A stretch of DNA of 64,000 bases from Paenibacillus fonticola DSM 21315 (GTDB taxonomy: Bacteria > Bacillota > Bacilli > Paenibacillales > Paenibacillaceae), in assembly GCF_000381905.1 (NCBI RefSeq), contig NZ_KB907259.1:38323-102322 (forward strand). Direction: 5' to 3'. Made by a program: the position numbers and the translations under genes. This document shows positions 26,925-36,454 of this stretch, one piece after another. Positions within the stretch are counted from its first letter, which is position 1; every line of letters begins with the position of its first letter. The notes beneath the pieces were generated by a model, which saw nothing but the letters and a program-made list of their open reading frames with translations, was not told the DNA's origin and did not search any database.

Positions 26925-29900
26925 ATTAAATACACGGATAGAAAAATATTTATTTGTTTGCTATCGATGATCTGTTATACTGCGGCGCTCTTATTTGCCG
27001 GCCCTGCAAGCAGAGCTTCTGCTGAGCAGATTCAAGCCGAGGCGATAAATATCATTAATTACAGTCCGAGTGGATTCGCAACGATGTCACATCGCTATAG
27101 CGACGGAACGGAGAGATTTTTTATTGATTTGAACTTTAGTCAGCTGCCTTCCGACGCGAAATGGGTCACGTTTATGCCAATCGATGGTTTGAGTGAGGGG
27201 ATAGAAATCTATTACAGTCGTGACGGAGTTACGACTGAGAAACGATTCATCACGGATTACTGGTTCGGACTTCCTCTTGATGCCAGATGGATCACGGTCA
27301 GCAATTTCGACGGCGGTTTTGGCGAAAAGAATCCTATTTACAACCAAAAATACAGATACAGCCTGGACGGCGTTACTGTACTGGAAGGGGATTCGGTTCC
27401 AGCGGAAGCGATATGGGCTACCCTAAGTTATTTTCAGACCTCTTGGGGCGGCGAGGCCAAAACGCTTGATTTCAGCAGATCTTCAGGCACCTATACGTTA
27501 AACGTCGATACGATACAGAAAGTGAACATTTCATCGGGCAATCAGAACGCCCCAGGGTACGCACGGGAAGGAGATACGGTGACGCTATCTATTTCCTCTG
27601 CATTTTATCTAAAGCCCCCCGTTGTACGAATTGCCGGGCAGGAGGTTCAGGCGATGCAAAATGGCAACCGTAAAAACTGGACGGCTACTCTGACGCTGGA
27701 CTCTTCCGTTACTGAAAGCCCTATCCCGTTTAAGCTTGAATATGAAGATGAAACAGGACAGAGGCGCGGCCAAATTGATGCCACTACGGACGGGAGTAAA
27801 GTTAACGTCGATAAAACTCCGCCAATCATGATTGATTTTAGGCATTCACCGACAGATTGGACGAGGGGGAATGTGAGTGTTGTAGGCACCGTGAGAGATG
27901 ATGGATCTGGCGTTGCTGCCCAAAAATGGCTGCAGGGCGAACATGACGCCTCAGTCATGCGGAATTATGGAACCACAGTGCCTGGAAACTATTTTATAGC
28001 GACCGATAACGGCAAGTATACCTGGTACGCGAAAGATCACGTCGGCAATGAAAGCGTTGCAGTCACTGAAGTTACGAATATTGACCGTATGGCACCGACG
28101 CTGGAGGTCTTTACGAAGCAGCAGGGATGGACGAATCACCCGATCCCGGTTACGGCGAATGCAGAAGACGTTCAGAGCGGTTTGAATTCGGGGCAGTTCA
28201 AGTGGGCCGCTGGGCAGCAGACAGCTGATTATTTCCGTTCGGGCGGCACCTTAATCGTGAATAATACTTTTCTTGCCGCTAGCAATGGCAAGTATACCGT
28301 CTATGCTGTGGATCAGATTGGCAATGAGACGATCCAAACCCTCACCATTGATCAAATCGATCTCATTCCGCCAAGTATAACGTTAACGCCTTCTACAGGG
28401 GCGCCAACTAATCAAGATGTGATAGTTAGCGCTAGCGCAGCCGATCTGGAGAGCGGAATAGCTGAACTGAAGTGGGCTAAGGGAGATCACCATGCTGCTT
28501 ATTTCGCCCAGGGCGGCACCGTGTTTACTGGCAGTTTCCCTGTTTCCGAGAATGGTATTTACACGGTGTATGCTGAGGACGGAGCTGGGAATGGAGCTGT
28601 ACAGACGATCACCATAACAAATATTTTCAAGACCAGTCCGAGCCTTACCCTCTCTTTATCTTCAACAAGCTGGAGCAATCAGCCTGTTGCCGTGAATATC
28701 GACTATATCGACAACGGAAGCGGGATTGCTGAGCTGGAGTGGGCCAAGCAGGGGCCGAATGGGCAGCGGGTTGTCCTGAATGTGGACGATACCCGATTCC
28801 TCGCTCATGAGAACGGGACTTATACGGTCTATGTAAAGGATAAGGCCGGGTTCGAGGTAAGTGCCGATATTGAGGTGAGCCGTATTGACGTAGAGGCTCC
28901 GCAGTTGGATCTGAGCTTGGAGCCAGTGGATTGGACGAATCAGCCTATTACAATCACCGCTGCCGCTAGCGACGATACGGATGATCGCGTGGGTTTGAAA
29001 TGGAATGAAGGACGGCAGCCTGTCTCGTTTTTTCAAAATGGCGGAGGAGTTTCATTCCAGGATTCTTTTCAGGTCAGCCAAAATGGAGAGTATGCGGTTT
29101 ACGCAGAGGATCACGCAGGGAATGGGGCCGCGGAGACAATTGTGGTAAGTAATTATGACGGAGCAGAGCCCACGATTCATCTCAGTATTGGGAACGGCCT
29201 GCCGACCAATCAGAGCGTGACGGTAACCGCCAGCGTATATGACCGTTTAAGCGGAATCAGCGAGGTGAAATGGGCGGCCGGAGATCAGCCTGTCAGTTAT
29301 TTTGAGCTGGCTGGAACGGATTTTGGCGGAGCAAGCTCCTTTGAAGCTGAGTTGAACGATATCTACACAGTTTACGCAAAGGATCGCGCTGGCAATGCTG
29401 CCGTACAAACGATCGAGATCACGAATATCTATAGGGATGTGCCGATCATTACGCTTACGGTATTTCCGACGGTATCTACGAACCAGAACGTTACCGTGAC
29501 TACATCTGTTTATTCACCAGTGAACTTGGTTGCTGAGAAAATGGTATTCGGGCTCCAGGATGCTGCCTATTTCGAGCATAATGGGGAACCGTTATTGCCA
29601 GAGATTGTCGCCATGGATAATGGCTGGATCAGCTTCTATGCGAAGGATGAGGCCGGCAATGAAACGGTAAAGCAAATCGAAATTACGAACATTGACCGCA
29701 CTCGGCCCGTCATTACGTTAACGGGCGACTCGACCATTCGTCTTGTGCAAGGCAGCACCTTTCACGATCCGGGGGCTAGCGCCATAGACGATGCGGACGG
29801 AGATATTTCGCATGCGATCCGGGTGTCCGGCCAGGTTAATACAGGAGCTGCCGGCGAGTATATACTGCGGTATAACGTTTCTGATGCAGCGGGGAATGCA

Positions 29901-30737
29901 GCAGAAGAGGTTATACGTACGGTGAAAGTCACTCCACCTCCCATCATCGATGATGGCGGGCAAGGCGGCGGGGGGAATAACAGCAGCGGTGGCGGCTCGC
30001 CTTCCAGTGGCGGCAGCCCTTTCGGGGGAAGCACCTCCGGCAGCAGCGAAAATTCCTCCAAAGGCGGCAACACGACACCTTCCGTGGAGAACGAGGACCG
30101 TGTTAGGCCTGGTCATCCCGAGGACCAGCCGATATGCCCGAACGGGGCTGCATGCAATAATAACGACAGTTCGGTATTCTTCAGCGATATCGAAGGACAT
30201 TGGGCGGCAGGAGCAATTCGGGAGCTGGTAGCGAGGGGTTACATTAAAGGCTATCCTGACGGAACCTTTCAGCCAAATCGTAAGCTGACCAGAGCTGAAT
30301 TCGTCACGTTGGTGGTTCGAGCTCTGGAATTGCAAGTATCGAACGAAGCTTCGCCTGAAGTTATGTTTAGCGATACGCAAGGACACTGGGCGCAGGATGC
30401 GATAGCGGCAGCCCGGAACCATGGACTGATTCAAGGCTACAGCAACGACATGTTTGCCCCGAATGAACCGATTACGCGCGAGCAGATGGCCGTAATTCTT
30501 GCTAAAGCCCACGCATACGGACTGAAGTCTGACGGGCAATCTGCCCGAGAGCCTGGTGCCGTGCTGCATTATGAGGATGCCGGCCATATCTCGATATGGG
30601 CACGCGATGCCATTCAATGGGCCGCAGAGCAGCAAATGATGGTTGGCCTGCCGAATCACCGCTTTCAGCCGCAGGAGAATGCTGTAAGAGCAGAGGCAGC
30701 CGTTGTATTGCTAAAGCTCATTCACAATATGGATTAG
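26925..30737 (+). CDS. Large SLH-domain surface protein with repeated Ig-like modules, probable ATT start
   Basis: Secreted protein of about 1270 residues. AAGGAG at 26911-26916 lies 8 nt before ATT at 26925, which opens an ideal signal peptide (basic KYTDRK, hydrophobic core, cleavage near SRASA). In-frame ATG codons upstream sit on the preceding terminator and give no signal peptide. After a beta-rich region (to about 290) come seven Ig-like modules of roughly 95 residues, each with a TNQ/TNHP start and a YTVYAxDxAGN ending; an HYR/DUF5011-like module; a Gly/Ser linker; and three SLH domains (about 1080-1270; e.g. GHWAAGAIRELVARGYIKGY). SLH domains anchor proteins to pyruvylated wall polymer. 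Probably an adhesin or envelope structural protein. Confidence 0.88.
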   Translation: MKYTDRKIFICLLSMICYTAALLFAGPASRASAEQIQAEAINIINYSPSGFATMSHRYSDGTERFFIDLNFSQLPSDAKWVTFMPIDGLSEGIEIYYSRDGVTTEKRFITDYWFGLPLDARWITVSNFDGGFGEKNPIYNQKYRYSLDGVTVLEGDSVPAEAIWATLSYFQTSWGGEAKTLDFSRSSGTYTLNVDTIQKVNISSGNQNAPGYAREGDTVTLSISSAFYLKPPVVRIAGQEVQAMQNGNRKNWTATLTLDSSVTESPIPFKLEYEDETGQRRGQIDATTDGSKVNVDKTPPIMIDFRHSPTDWTRGNVSVVGTVRDDGSGVAAQKWLQGEHDASVMRNYGTTVPGNYFIATDNGKYTWYAKDHVGNESVAVTEVTNIDRMAPTLEVFTKQQGWTNHPIPVTANAEDVQSGLNSGQFKWAAGQQTADYFRSGGTLIVNNTFLAASNGKYTVYAVDQIGNETIQTLTIDQIDLIPPSITLTPSTGAPTNQDVIVSASAADLESGIAELKWAKGDHHAAYFAQGGTVFTGSFPVSENGIYTVYAEDGAGNGAVQTITITNIFKTSPSLTLSLSSTSWSNQPVAVNIDYIDNGSGIAELEWAKQGPNGQRVVLNVDDTRFLAHENGTYTVYVKDKAGFEVSADIEVSRIDVEAPQLDLSLEPVDWTNQPITITAAASDDTDDRVGLKWNEGRQPVSFFQNGGGVSFQDSFQVSQNGEYAVYAEDHAGNGAAETIVVSNYDGAEPTIHLSIGNGLPTNQSVTVTASVYDRLSGISEVKWAAGDQPVSYFELAGTDFGGASSFEAELNDIYTVYAKDRAGNAAVQTIEITNIYRDVPIITLTVFPTVSTNQNVTVTTSVYSPVNLVAEKMVFGLQDAAYFEHNGEPLLPEIVAMDNGWISFYAKDEAGNETVKQIEITNIDRTRPVITLTGDSTIRLVQGSTFHDPGASAIDDADGDISHAIRVSGQVNTGAAGEYILRYNVSDAAGNAAEEVIRTVKVTPPPIIDDGGQGGGGNNSSGGGSPSSGGSPFGGSTSGSSENSSKGGNTTPSVENEDRVRPGHPEDQPICPNGAACNNNDSSVFFSDIEGHWAAGAIRELVARGYIKGYPDGTFQPNRKLTRAEFVTLVVRALELQVSNEASPEVMFSDTQGHWAQDAIAAARNHGLIQGYSNDMFAPNEPITREQMAVILAKAHAYGLKSDGQSAREPGAVLHYEDAGHISIWARDAIQWAAEQQMMVGLPNHRFQPQENAVRAEAAVVLLKLIHNMD
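27806..29700 (+). repeat. Seven tandem Ig-like coding modules
   Basis: Modules begin near residues reading DKTPP, DRMAP, DLIPP, KTSP, DVEAP, DGAEP and RDVP, spaced about 95 codons apart. They share a W or TN near the start, a KWA/EWA strand with xGxQ, and a closing tyrosine-rich strand with AGN. DNA identity is modest, so the duplication is old. Confidence 0.75.
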
Positions 30738-30739
30738 AA

Positions 30740-30786
30740 AAAAGAAGGCAAATCACCGTTTTCGGTGTAGGCCTTCTTTCTTTTTT
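30740..30786. terminator. Bidirectional terminator between SLH and chemoreceptor genes
   Basis: AAAGAAGGC and GCCTTCTTT arms enclose a second small stem (CACCG/CGGTG) and are flanked by A and T runs, so it works for both convergent genes. Confidence 0.85.
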
Positions 30787-30791
30787 ACACA

Positions 30792-32345
30792 TTATTTTGC
30801 GTTCTCGGCCAAGCTTGCCTGGATGCTGTTTACGATGCTGCCTAATTCGGTAACCATTGATTTTAAATTTACAGCAACATCGTTGACCGAATCAGAAGTG
30901 GTGGACTGTTCTTCCGCAGCGGATAAAATCGTTTCGATGTTCATAAAAAAGGCGGATGTAATTTCGGAAATTTGATTCATTATGTCATTTGTCTGTTGGG
31001 AATGCTGGAGTAACAATTGTGTTGTGCTAGACATGTCTTTTATTTGCAAGTCAACTTTGATGGAGGATTCGGAAATTTGTTCGAATACCTGTTTGGTTTC
31101 CTCAATTTGCTCCAGCCCCTTCTGCACTTCGGTCAAACTGTGATCCATTTCATTCAATACTTTATCGATATGGGATTGGAAAGAATGGACGTTGTTCTTG
31201 ATTTCGACTGCCGATTCATTGGATTGGCCAGCGAGCTTTCGCACCTCCGCAGCGACCACCGCAAAGCCTGTACCATGCTCGCCCGCCCGAGCCGCCTCAA
31301 TGGAAGCATTCAGCGCCAACAGGTTGGTTTGTTCTGCGATCGAAGAGATGAGCTCCACCAAATTTTCGATTTCCCGAGAGTTGCCAGCGAGTTCGTTGAT
31401 GACCCCGTTAACATTGTGGACAGCTGAAGTAATCACCTGTATCTGATTCGATAACGAGTGCACATGCTCCTTTCCATAAAGGACCTGACTTGACGTGGCA
31501 ACGGAATTTTCCGCGACGATCATCGTATTTTCGTTAATGTGTTCAACTTGACTTAACATGCTTTGAATGCCTTCAACCCCTAAGGCCAGTTTGTCCTTCT
31601 GCTCGGAAGCGCCTGTTGAAATCGTTTCAATGGAGGATACAATTTCTTGACTGGCCTTTGCAGATTGTCCTGCGCCTAGCATTAAATGTGTGACCGAATC
31701 GAGAACGGATTTACTAGAGGTGTTCATGTTTTTAAGCACTTCGTTTAAGGCCTGCTGCTGGGAGGCAACCTTTTTTTCATATTCCATCGTATGTATATTT
31801 TTCGAATAAACAAACCAGATTGTCGCACCGCTCGTCAGGATCAAATAGAGCGCATGGATGAGCAATAGGGAAAACCGGTAATCCGCTGTGCCGCAAAGCA
31901 ATTGCGGGAACCAAAAGTACCCTGCGAAATGCTGGACGGCAAATATTGCGGTGCTGTATAGAAGGATTTTAATATTTTCATAGTAAGCAATAATTGCAAT
32001 CGTCATGAAAATGGAGAAATGATACTCCACAAATCCGTCCCCGCCCGCGATAATGGAAATGCTGCTGAATGTCAGCGTCGTACAAATCATCCAGGGCAAT
32101 GCCGGAGAATGCGAATTTGACCGGTATGTAAGGAGGCTTAGTATAAAAAGGGCAATCGGAATAAACAACAAAAGGTCTTTGAAGATGGATAGCCCCTGTG
32201 TCAGATGGCCGATGCCGTTAATTGCCCTGTGCAAGTCGAACAGAGAGGTATATCTGTGCACGGCGTGTGTTGCTAATGATAATAATAGTGTAATCCCCGA
32301 CAAAATAAGCATAATCGAATTTTTCTGCAAATGCTTTAGCTTCAT
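30792..32345 (-). CDS. Methyl-accepting chemotaxis protein with polytopic membrane sensor
   Basis: Chemoreceptor of 517 residues. Instead of an extracellular ligand domain it has about six hydrophobic segments in residues 10-190, including VEYHFSIFM and AVQHFAGYF with conserved-looking His residues. A coiled signalling domain follows with the hairpin tip [28 protein letters not shown], shared by all MCPs and contacting CheA/CheW. No HAMP domain is obvious. It presumably senses a membrane-linked or energy-related cue; the ligand is unknown. Transcribed alone. Confidence 0.9.
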   Translation of the reverse strand: MKLKHLQKNSIMLILSGITLLLSLATHAVHRYTSLFDLHRAINGIGHLTQGLSIFKDLLLFIPIALFILSLLTYRSNSHSPALPWMICTTLTFSSISIIAGGDGFVEYHFSIFMTIAIIAYYENIKILLYSTAIFAVQHFAGYFWFPQLLCGTADYRFSLLLIHALYLILTSGATIWFVYSKNIHTMEYEKKVASQQQALNEVLKNMNTSSKSVLDSVTHLMLGAGQSAKASQEIVSSIETISTGASEQKDKLALGVEGIQSMLSQVEHINENTMIVAENSVATSSQVLYGKEHVHSLSNQIQVITSAVHNVNGVINELAGNSREIENLVELISSIAEQTNLLALNASIEAARAGEHGTGFAVVAAEVRKLAGQSNESAVEIKNNVHSFQSHIDKVLNEMDHSLTEVQKGLEQIEETKQVFEQISESSIKVDLQIKDMSSTTQLLLQHSQQTNDIMNQISEITSAFFMNIETILSAAEEQSTTSDSVNDVAVNLKSMVTELGSIVNSIQASLAENAK

Positions 32346-32597
32346 TTTTTTGCTTCAAACCTGCCTTTAAGAAATTTGATTAGTTACAAATATGTGAAAC
32401 CATTAATAAATTCACGGCATTGACCGAATTAGTATTAAATCCATAATCGATGGTCCACTTTGGATGGTTCAGCGAAATTTAGCATAATAGATATCATACA
32501 TTACAAAACTCACAGGAATCTCACAAAAACACTCACAAAATGGATTACTCTTACTTTGCCATCGCGTCTAAAAAAAGTTTGAGGGTAGGTAATTGTC

Positions 32598-33470
32598 ATG
32601 TTGAAAACAGTCATCGTTGAGGATGAACCGCTTGCGTTGGGTATGATGAAAAGATACATAAGCGAACATCCAAAGTACGAGCTGATCGGCGCTTATTCCG
32701 ATCCGTTCGAAGCATTGGAGAACATCCCCAGCCTGCAAGCCGAGGTGCTCTTTGTCGATATCGGGATGCCAGGCCTAAGTGGTCTGCAATTGGCGGAGCG
32801 GGTAAAAAGTGAATCGATGCAAATCGTTTTTACAACGGCATATAGTGAGTATGCTGTCGATGCTTTTCGCGTTGATGCTGTAGACTATTTAGTAAAGCCG
32901 ATTACAAGCAAAATGATCGATTCCATCGCACATAAATTAGAAAAAATAAAGCGGCTGCTTACGCTGCAAAATGCCCAGTCAGACCGGCCCGATATGAAGG
33001 TTCAATGTTTTGGCAGTTTCAAAACGACCAACCAGGAGGGCGAAATTGTGAAATGGCCAACCCGAAAGACGGAGGAGATGTTTGCTTTTTTTCTGGTGAA
33101 AGAGGCGCAAATCGTCAGCAAGTGGATTATCGCGGATGAATTATGGCCGGATTTGGACGGAAAAAGAGCGATCCATAACGTTTACAATACGGTGTACCGC
33201 TTGAAAAAAACGATCGAGGAGTTCTCACTTCCTTTGACTATTAAGGTCATGAATGAAGGCTATATTTTAGAAAGAGACGGAGAAATGGATGTTGATCTTT
33301 ATAAATTCAGAAGCATGTTGAGCCAGACGGACCTGACGATGGACGAGCTGGAGCAGATGAACAACTTATACATCGGACCTTTGTTCAATGATAAAGACTA
33401 CGCTTGGTCCATTCATCTGAAAGAAAGCATTGAAGTGCTTTATATGAAAAATAGCAAATATAAGAAATAA
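32598..33470 (+). CDS. Response regulator with SARP-like output domain
   Basis: Protein of 290 residues. The receiver (1-120) has VEDEPLAL, phospho-Asp in LFVDIGMPGLSG and Lys in YLVKPIT. The output part (about 135-290) has an OmpR-like winged helix (TRKTEEMFAFFLVKEAQIVSKWIIADELWP, HNVYNTVYRLKKTI) followed by a short helical stretch like the bacterial transcriptional activator domain. No kinase gene is adjacent. The start follows GAGGGTAGG. Its target is unknown; the terminator and the Fur-controlled gene follow. Confidence 0.87.
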   Translation: MLKTVIVEDEPLALGMMKRYISEHPKYELIGAYSDPFEALENIPSLQAEVLFVDIGMPGLSGLQLAERVKSESMQIVFTTAYSEYAVDAFRVDAVDYLVKPITSKMIDSIAHKLEKIKRLLTLQNAQSDRPDMKVQCFGSFKTTNQEGEIVKWPTRKTEEMFAFFLVKEAQIVSKWIIADELWPDLDGKRAIHNVYNTVYRLKKTIEEFSLPLTIKVMNEGYILERDGEMDVDLYKFRSMLSQTDLTMDELEQMNNLYIGPLFNDKDYAWSIHLKESIEVLYMKNSKYKK

Positions 33471-33484
33471 ATTGTTATAGAAGA

Positions 33485-33513
33485 GAAGGAAGCTTAAGGC
33501 TCCTTCTTTTTTT
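33485..33513 (+). terminator. Terminator after the SARP-like regulator gene
   Basis: A GAAGGA...TCCTTC hairpin with AGC/GCT extension is followed by a run of seven T residues. Confidence 0.8.
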
Positions 33514-33585
33514 ATAAGCAATTTTTTGTTGAAATGAACACATGCGAATAGGCAACTTTCATTCAAGTTGCAGTTGTTACACAGG

Positions 33586-33614
33586 TTGACAGCGGAGCGA
33601 GTTGAACATATAAT
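33586..33614 (+). promoter_or_regulatory. Consensus sigma-A promoter of the iron-binding lipoprotein gene
   Basis: TTGACA (33586-33591) and TATAAT (33609-33614) are perfect consensus boxes separated by 17 bp. The start point should be about 33621, at the edge of the Fur box. Confidence 0.9.
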
Positions 33615-33621
33615 CTCCATT

Positions 33622-33640
33622 GATAACGATTATCATTATC
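33622..33640. promoter_or_regulatory. Fur box
   Basis: GATAACGATTATCATTATC matches the classic 19-bp Fur box (GATAATGATAATCATTATC) at 17 of 19 positions. It sits at the transcription start, so iron-loaded Fur should block initiation. Confidence 0.9.
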
Positions 33641-33664
33641 AATAATATCTTTGGAGGGAACATA

Positions 33665-34669
33665 GTGCGTTATACATACAAATTGAGGTCATATTTTGCC
33701 GTCTTATTTTTGATAGCTACTATACTTGTTTCGGGATGCAGTTCGGCTGCATCAGTAGCTGATTCTAGCAATTCCGCTGTCGGAGGAACAGAACAAAGCA
33801 ATAAAACAACTGGTGATGCTCCTCCCCTCGCTCCGCGTATAATCAAGGATGCAAGTATGGATGTGGAAATACCAGCTGAGCCGAAAAAAATCGCCGTATT
33901 GCTGGATTACTATGCAGATCATTTATTGGAGCTTGGAATCAAGCCCCATGCCTCAACTACGTCACTTGTCAATAATCAGTTCCTGCCTTATATATCAGAT
34001 CAAATGGAAGGCGTTATTCCGTTAGGAGCGTCGGAATCACCCAATCTCGAAGTGCTATTGGAAGCGGAGCCAGATTTAATTTTGGCTTATGCCCCTTCAC
34101 ATCAAAATATCGAGGATAGTCTGCGAAAAATAGCTCCGACCCTGCTGCTTGACGGGGAGTTAATGAATGATTGGCGCCAATTGCTCCTGGAGCTTGGCAA
34201 AATAGTTGGGCAAGAGGAATTGGCGCAGCAGAAGCTGAGCGATTATATAGCAAAAGCTGAAAGTGCAAAAGAGGAGCTGGATAGCAGGGCCGGCGATGAA
34301 GTATTTGTCGTGATGCGCGTAATGCCGAAGGAATTGCGAGTATACGGGATGGATGACATTCGGATCGGCCGGATCATTCACGAAGAACTTGGTTTAAATG
34401 GCTTGAAACTTGCCGATAGCAAAGCGATGCTGCCGATTTCATTGGAGGAACTGCCGAGCCTCAATCCTGATCATATTTTTTTGATGGAAAATGTAGAGGA
34501 TACAGCCAAGAGCAGATTAGATGAACTGGAGAACTCTGCGATATGGAAAAATATCAAAGCGGTCCAGAATGACCAAGTTTACATTGTCGAACAACAGCTA
34601 TGGAATCGCGGAATTGCGCCAATCGGTTCCAATCAAATCATTGATCAAGTTCTCGGGATGGTCAAATAG
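33665..34669 (+). CDS. Iron-siderophore ABC transporter substrate-binding lipoprotein
   Basis: Lipoprotein of 334 residues of the FepB/FhuD/FecB-like class. GTG at 33665 with GGAGGG 6 nt upstream gives a proper signal ending ILVSGC (Cys lipidation). Class III binding-protein features follow: two lobes joined by a long helix, with PKKIAVLLDYYADHLLELG and LLEAEPDLILAY in the N-lobe and SLEELPSLNPDHIFLM in the C-lobe. The Fur box shows iron regulation. No permease or ATPase gene is nearby, so it must share a transporter encoded elsewhere. The siderophore is not predictable. Confidence 0.9.
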   Translation: MRYTYKLRSYFAVLFLIATILVSGCSSAASVADSSNSAVGGTEQSNKTTGDAPPLAPRIIKDASMDVEIPAEPKKIAVLLDYYADHLLELGIKPHASTTSLVNNQFLPYISDQMEGVIPLGASESPNLEVLLEAEPDLILAYAPSHQNIEDSLRKIAPTLLLDGELMNDWRQLLLELGKIVGQEELAQQKLSDYIAKAESAKEELDSRAGDEVFVVMRVMPKELRVYGMDDIRIGRIIHEELGLNGLKLADSKAMLPISLEELPSLNPDHIFLMENVEDTAKSRLDELENSAIWKNIKAVQNDQVYIVEQQLWNRGIAPIGSNQIIDQVLGMVK

Positions 34670-34704
34670 AACTTAACGTCCAACCAAATACGAATGAAAT
34701 AAAA

Positions 34705-34750
34705 GAGGCCAAATAAATTCTGATATTTATATGGCCGTTTCTTTTTTATT
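34705..34750 (+). terminator. Terminator after the siderophore-binding gene
   Basis: GGCCAAATAAA pairs with TATTTATATGGCC across a short loop, followed by a T-rich tract. Confidence 0.75.
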
Positions 34751-34874
34751 GCCAGCAAGAAGATAAATTTTCCCAACCTAGGTCTAGGTTACATCTCATA
34801 CCAAAGCCTGTTTTGCAAGAGGGTCGGCTCTAGTAAAATCATTACTAATGAAGTAAGCTTCGGAGGTCATGTAT

Positions 34875-35384
34875 ATGAACAGAAAGATTCGCACTTCAGA
34901 AATTATTTTATTGACAGGGTTAAGTTTTATTTTTCTATTTATGATTGTTCATGACTGGGTGCCATTAGGGCAACTTAATGATGTACAGGCAGTGTCTGAA
35001 TCTCGTAGTGTCAATGAATTGATCGTCGTAACGTTGATTGGGGCGACCCAAATTTTATTGTTAATGGCGCTCGTATTATTGTTCATGGGCAGGAAAAAAC
35101 CGCTTTGGATAAAGCTTTGGTTAATCATCCATCAAGGCTTCATTTTTGCTGGTGTTTTGCTGGATTGGTGGATTCCTTACTTACTCGGTTTTGGTGCAAA
35201 GGAAAAAACCGAAAGGTACATGGAGATGTTTGGTAATACGCATGCTTTTTTACCGGTCAATAACGGGATTGTCCCTAATACGATTCACGTGGTGTTTCAC
35301 TTCACGCTTTTGGTATGTTTGCTAGTTACGATTTACATCAGCTTCACCCGTCCTAAACATAATCAATACATCTTGCAAAGTTAG
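34875..35384 (+). CDS. Small polytopic membrane protein, unknown
   Basis: Protein of 169 residues with four hydrophobic segments (about 10-28, 48-70, 80-100, 140-160). A loop between the last two carries YMEMFGNTHAFLPVNNGIVPNTIHV. Start at the second of two close ATG codons, 8 nt after GGAGG. Family not recognised. It may be coupled to a lost neighbouring system, since the genes that follow are decayed. Confidence 0.7.
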   Translation: MNRKIRTSEIILLTGLSFIFLFMIVHDWVPLGQLNDVQAVSESRSVNELIVVTLIGATQILLLMALVLLFMGRKKPLWIKLWLIIHQGFIFAGVLLDWWIPYLLGFGAKEKTERYMEMFGNTHAFLPVNNGIVPNTIHVVFHFTLLVCLLVTIYISFTRPKHNQYILQS

Positions 35385-35392
35385 CTATACTT

Positions 35393-36059
35393 TTAGTGTT
35401 TATCTAAGTAACTAAGCTTTGATAATTTTCGAAGGGCATGAATATAGACGAAAGTCAGGCCCTTGGATTGGTAAGCCGTTTGATTGAAGCTGCCGATAAT
35501 ATACACATCAAGCATTGGTAAATAGATCATAGAGGAGCCGCTTGCCCCGAGATGACCCAAGCCAACATATTTGTTTGTGAACGGAATAAACGGCAACCTC
35601 ATTAAACCATACCCGTAATCCATTCCCGGCCGCAAGCGATTCCATTGCTGCATTAAGTTTAACGTATCTTTCGAATGAGCTCGTTGTTTACCAAAGATTC
35701 ATGAAAACAAGCAGATCCTCTGTGGTAGATACCGTTTGGCCACCTGCATAAAAACTGCTAAAGCTACGGTATTCCTCAACAGAAATTTTTAGCTTGCCCA
35801 TATACAGATGCGCTGTCGGATGTTTGCTTCTCACCTTGGGTTCAGAATAATGCGATAAATAGGTGTGCTGCATACGCAAAGGATTAAAAATATACTCCTG
35901 CAGCACTTCGTGATACGGTTTTGATGTGAGGGATTCAATGATTAGACCTAGAAGGTTATAACCGGTATCTGCATACTGAACACCTTTGCCAGGAGGAAAG
36001 TGGGGTTGCAAATTTTTTCTAGTTGCAATATTAATTCTCCCTTCTGAGTTTCCTTTCAT
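35393..36059 (-). pseudogene. Decayed serine hydrolase (beta-lactamase family)
   Basis: Two frames together cover the middle and end of a class C beta-lactamase-like protein. The upstream frame has HFPPGKGVQYADTGYNLLG (the YxN catalytic motif as YADTGYN) and continues to DLLVFMNLW, then stops. The sequence resumes in another frame as DTLNLMQQWNRLRPGMDYGYG and the typical GHLGASGSS (in place of the HxG/KTG motif). At least one and probably two frameshifts lie in 35655-35700, and the N-terminal part with the nucleophile SxxK is missing. Non-functional. Confidence 0.85.
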
Positions 36060-36065
36060 CCTTGG

Positions 36066-36422
36066 TTATGGCAACCGTATGTTCGCACTATGCTGGCGAG
36101 CGGCAACGATAATATCGGCTGCAGCGCTATCCAATAACTCAATCACTTGTTCTTCACTAAGATTGTCTGGAAATAATCCGTTGGCTACCATGACAGAAAG
36201 ACCCGTTTGAAATATTTTCATTTTTAATAATATAAGTTTCAGCTCATCATTGGAAAATCCCTCAAGTTCTGCATCCCTTTTCATCCTCTTTACAAGATCG
36301 TCGCCCATATCTTTGTCAAAATCCTGCATATGTTGGTTTGGTTTCATCACTAAATCTCGAAATAATACACTGTATTCCTTTGCAAATCGTACGCTAGCTA
36401 CCCCAATATCATGAAATGGATC
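36066..36422 (-). pseudogene. N-terminally truncated TetR-family regulator remnant
   Basis: The open frame reads PFHDIGVASVRFAKEY, VLFRDLVMK, a helical stretch, and QVIELLDSAAADIIVAAR. This fits the C-terminal ligand-binding domain of TetR repressors (the YxRFAxExPxLFRxL region). The frame stays open upstream toward the diguanylate cyclase gene, but no DNA-binding domain is present. Its end abuts the truncated beta-lactamase, so one deletion event may have removed parts of both. Confidence 0.65.
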
Positions 36423-36454
36423 GTGGCGTGGGGAAAGATGAAAACGAGAATGTA

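Noticed and set aside
29718..30659. Long minus-strand frame opposite the SLH domains
   Set aside because: Shadow of the SLH coding strand; no ribosome site or domain.
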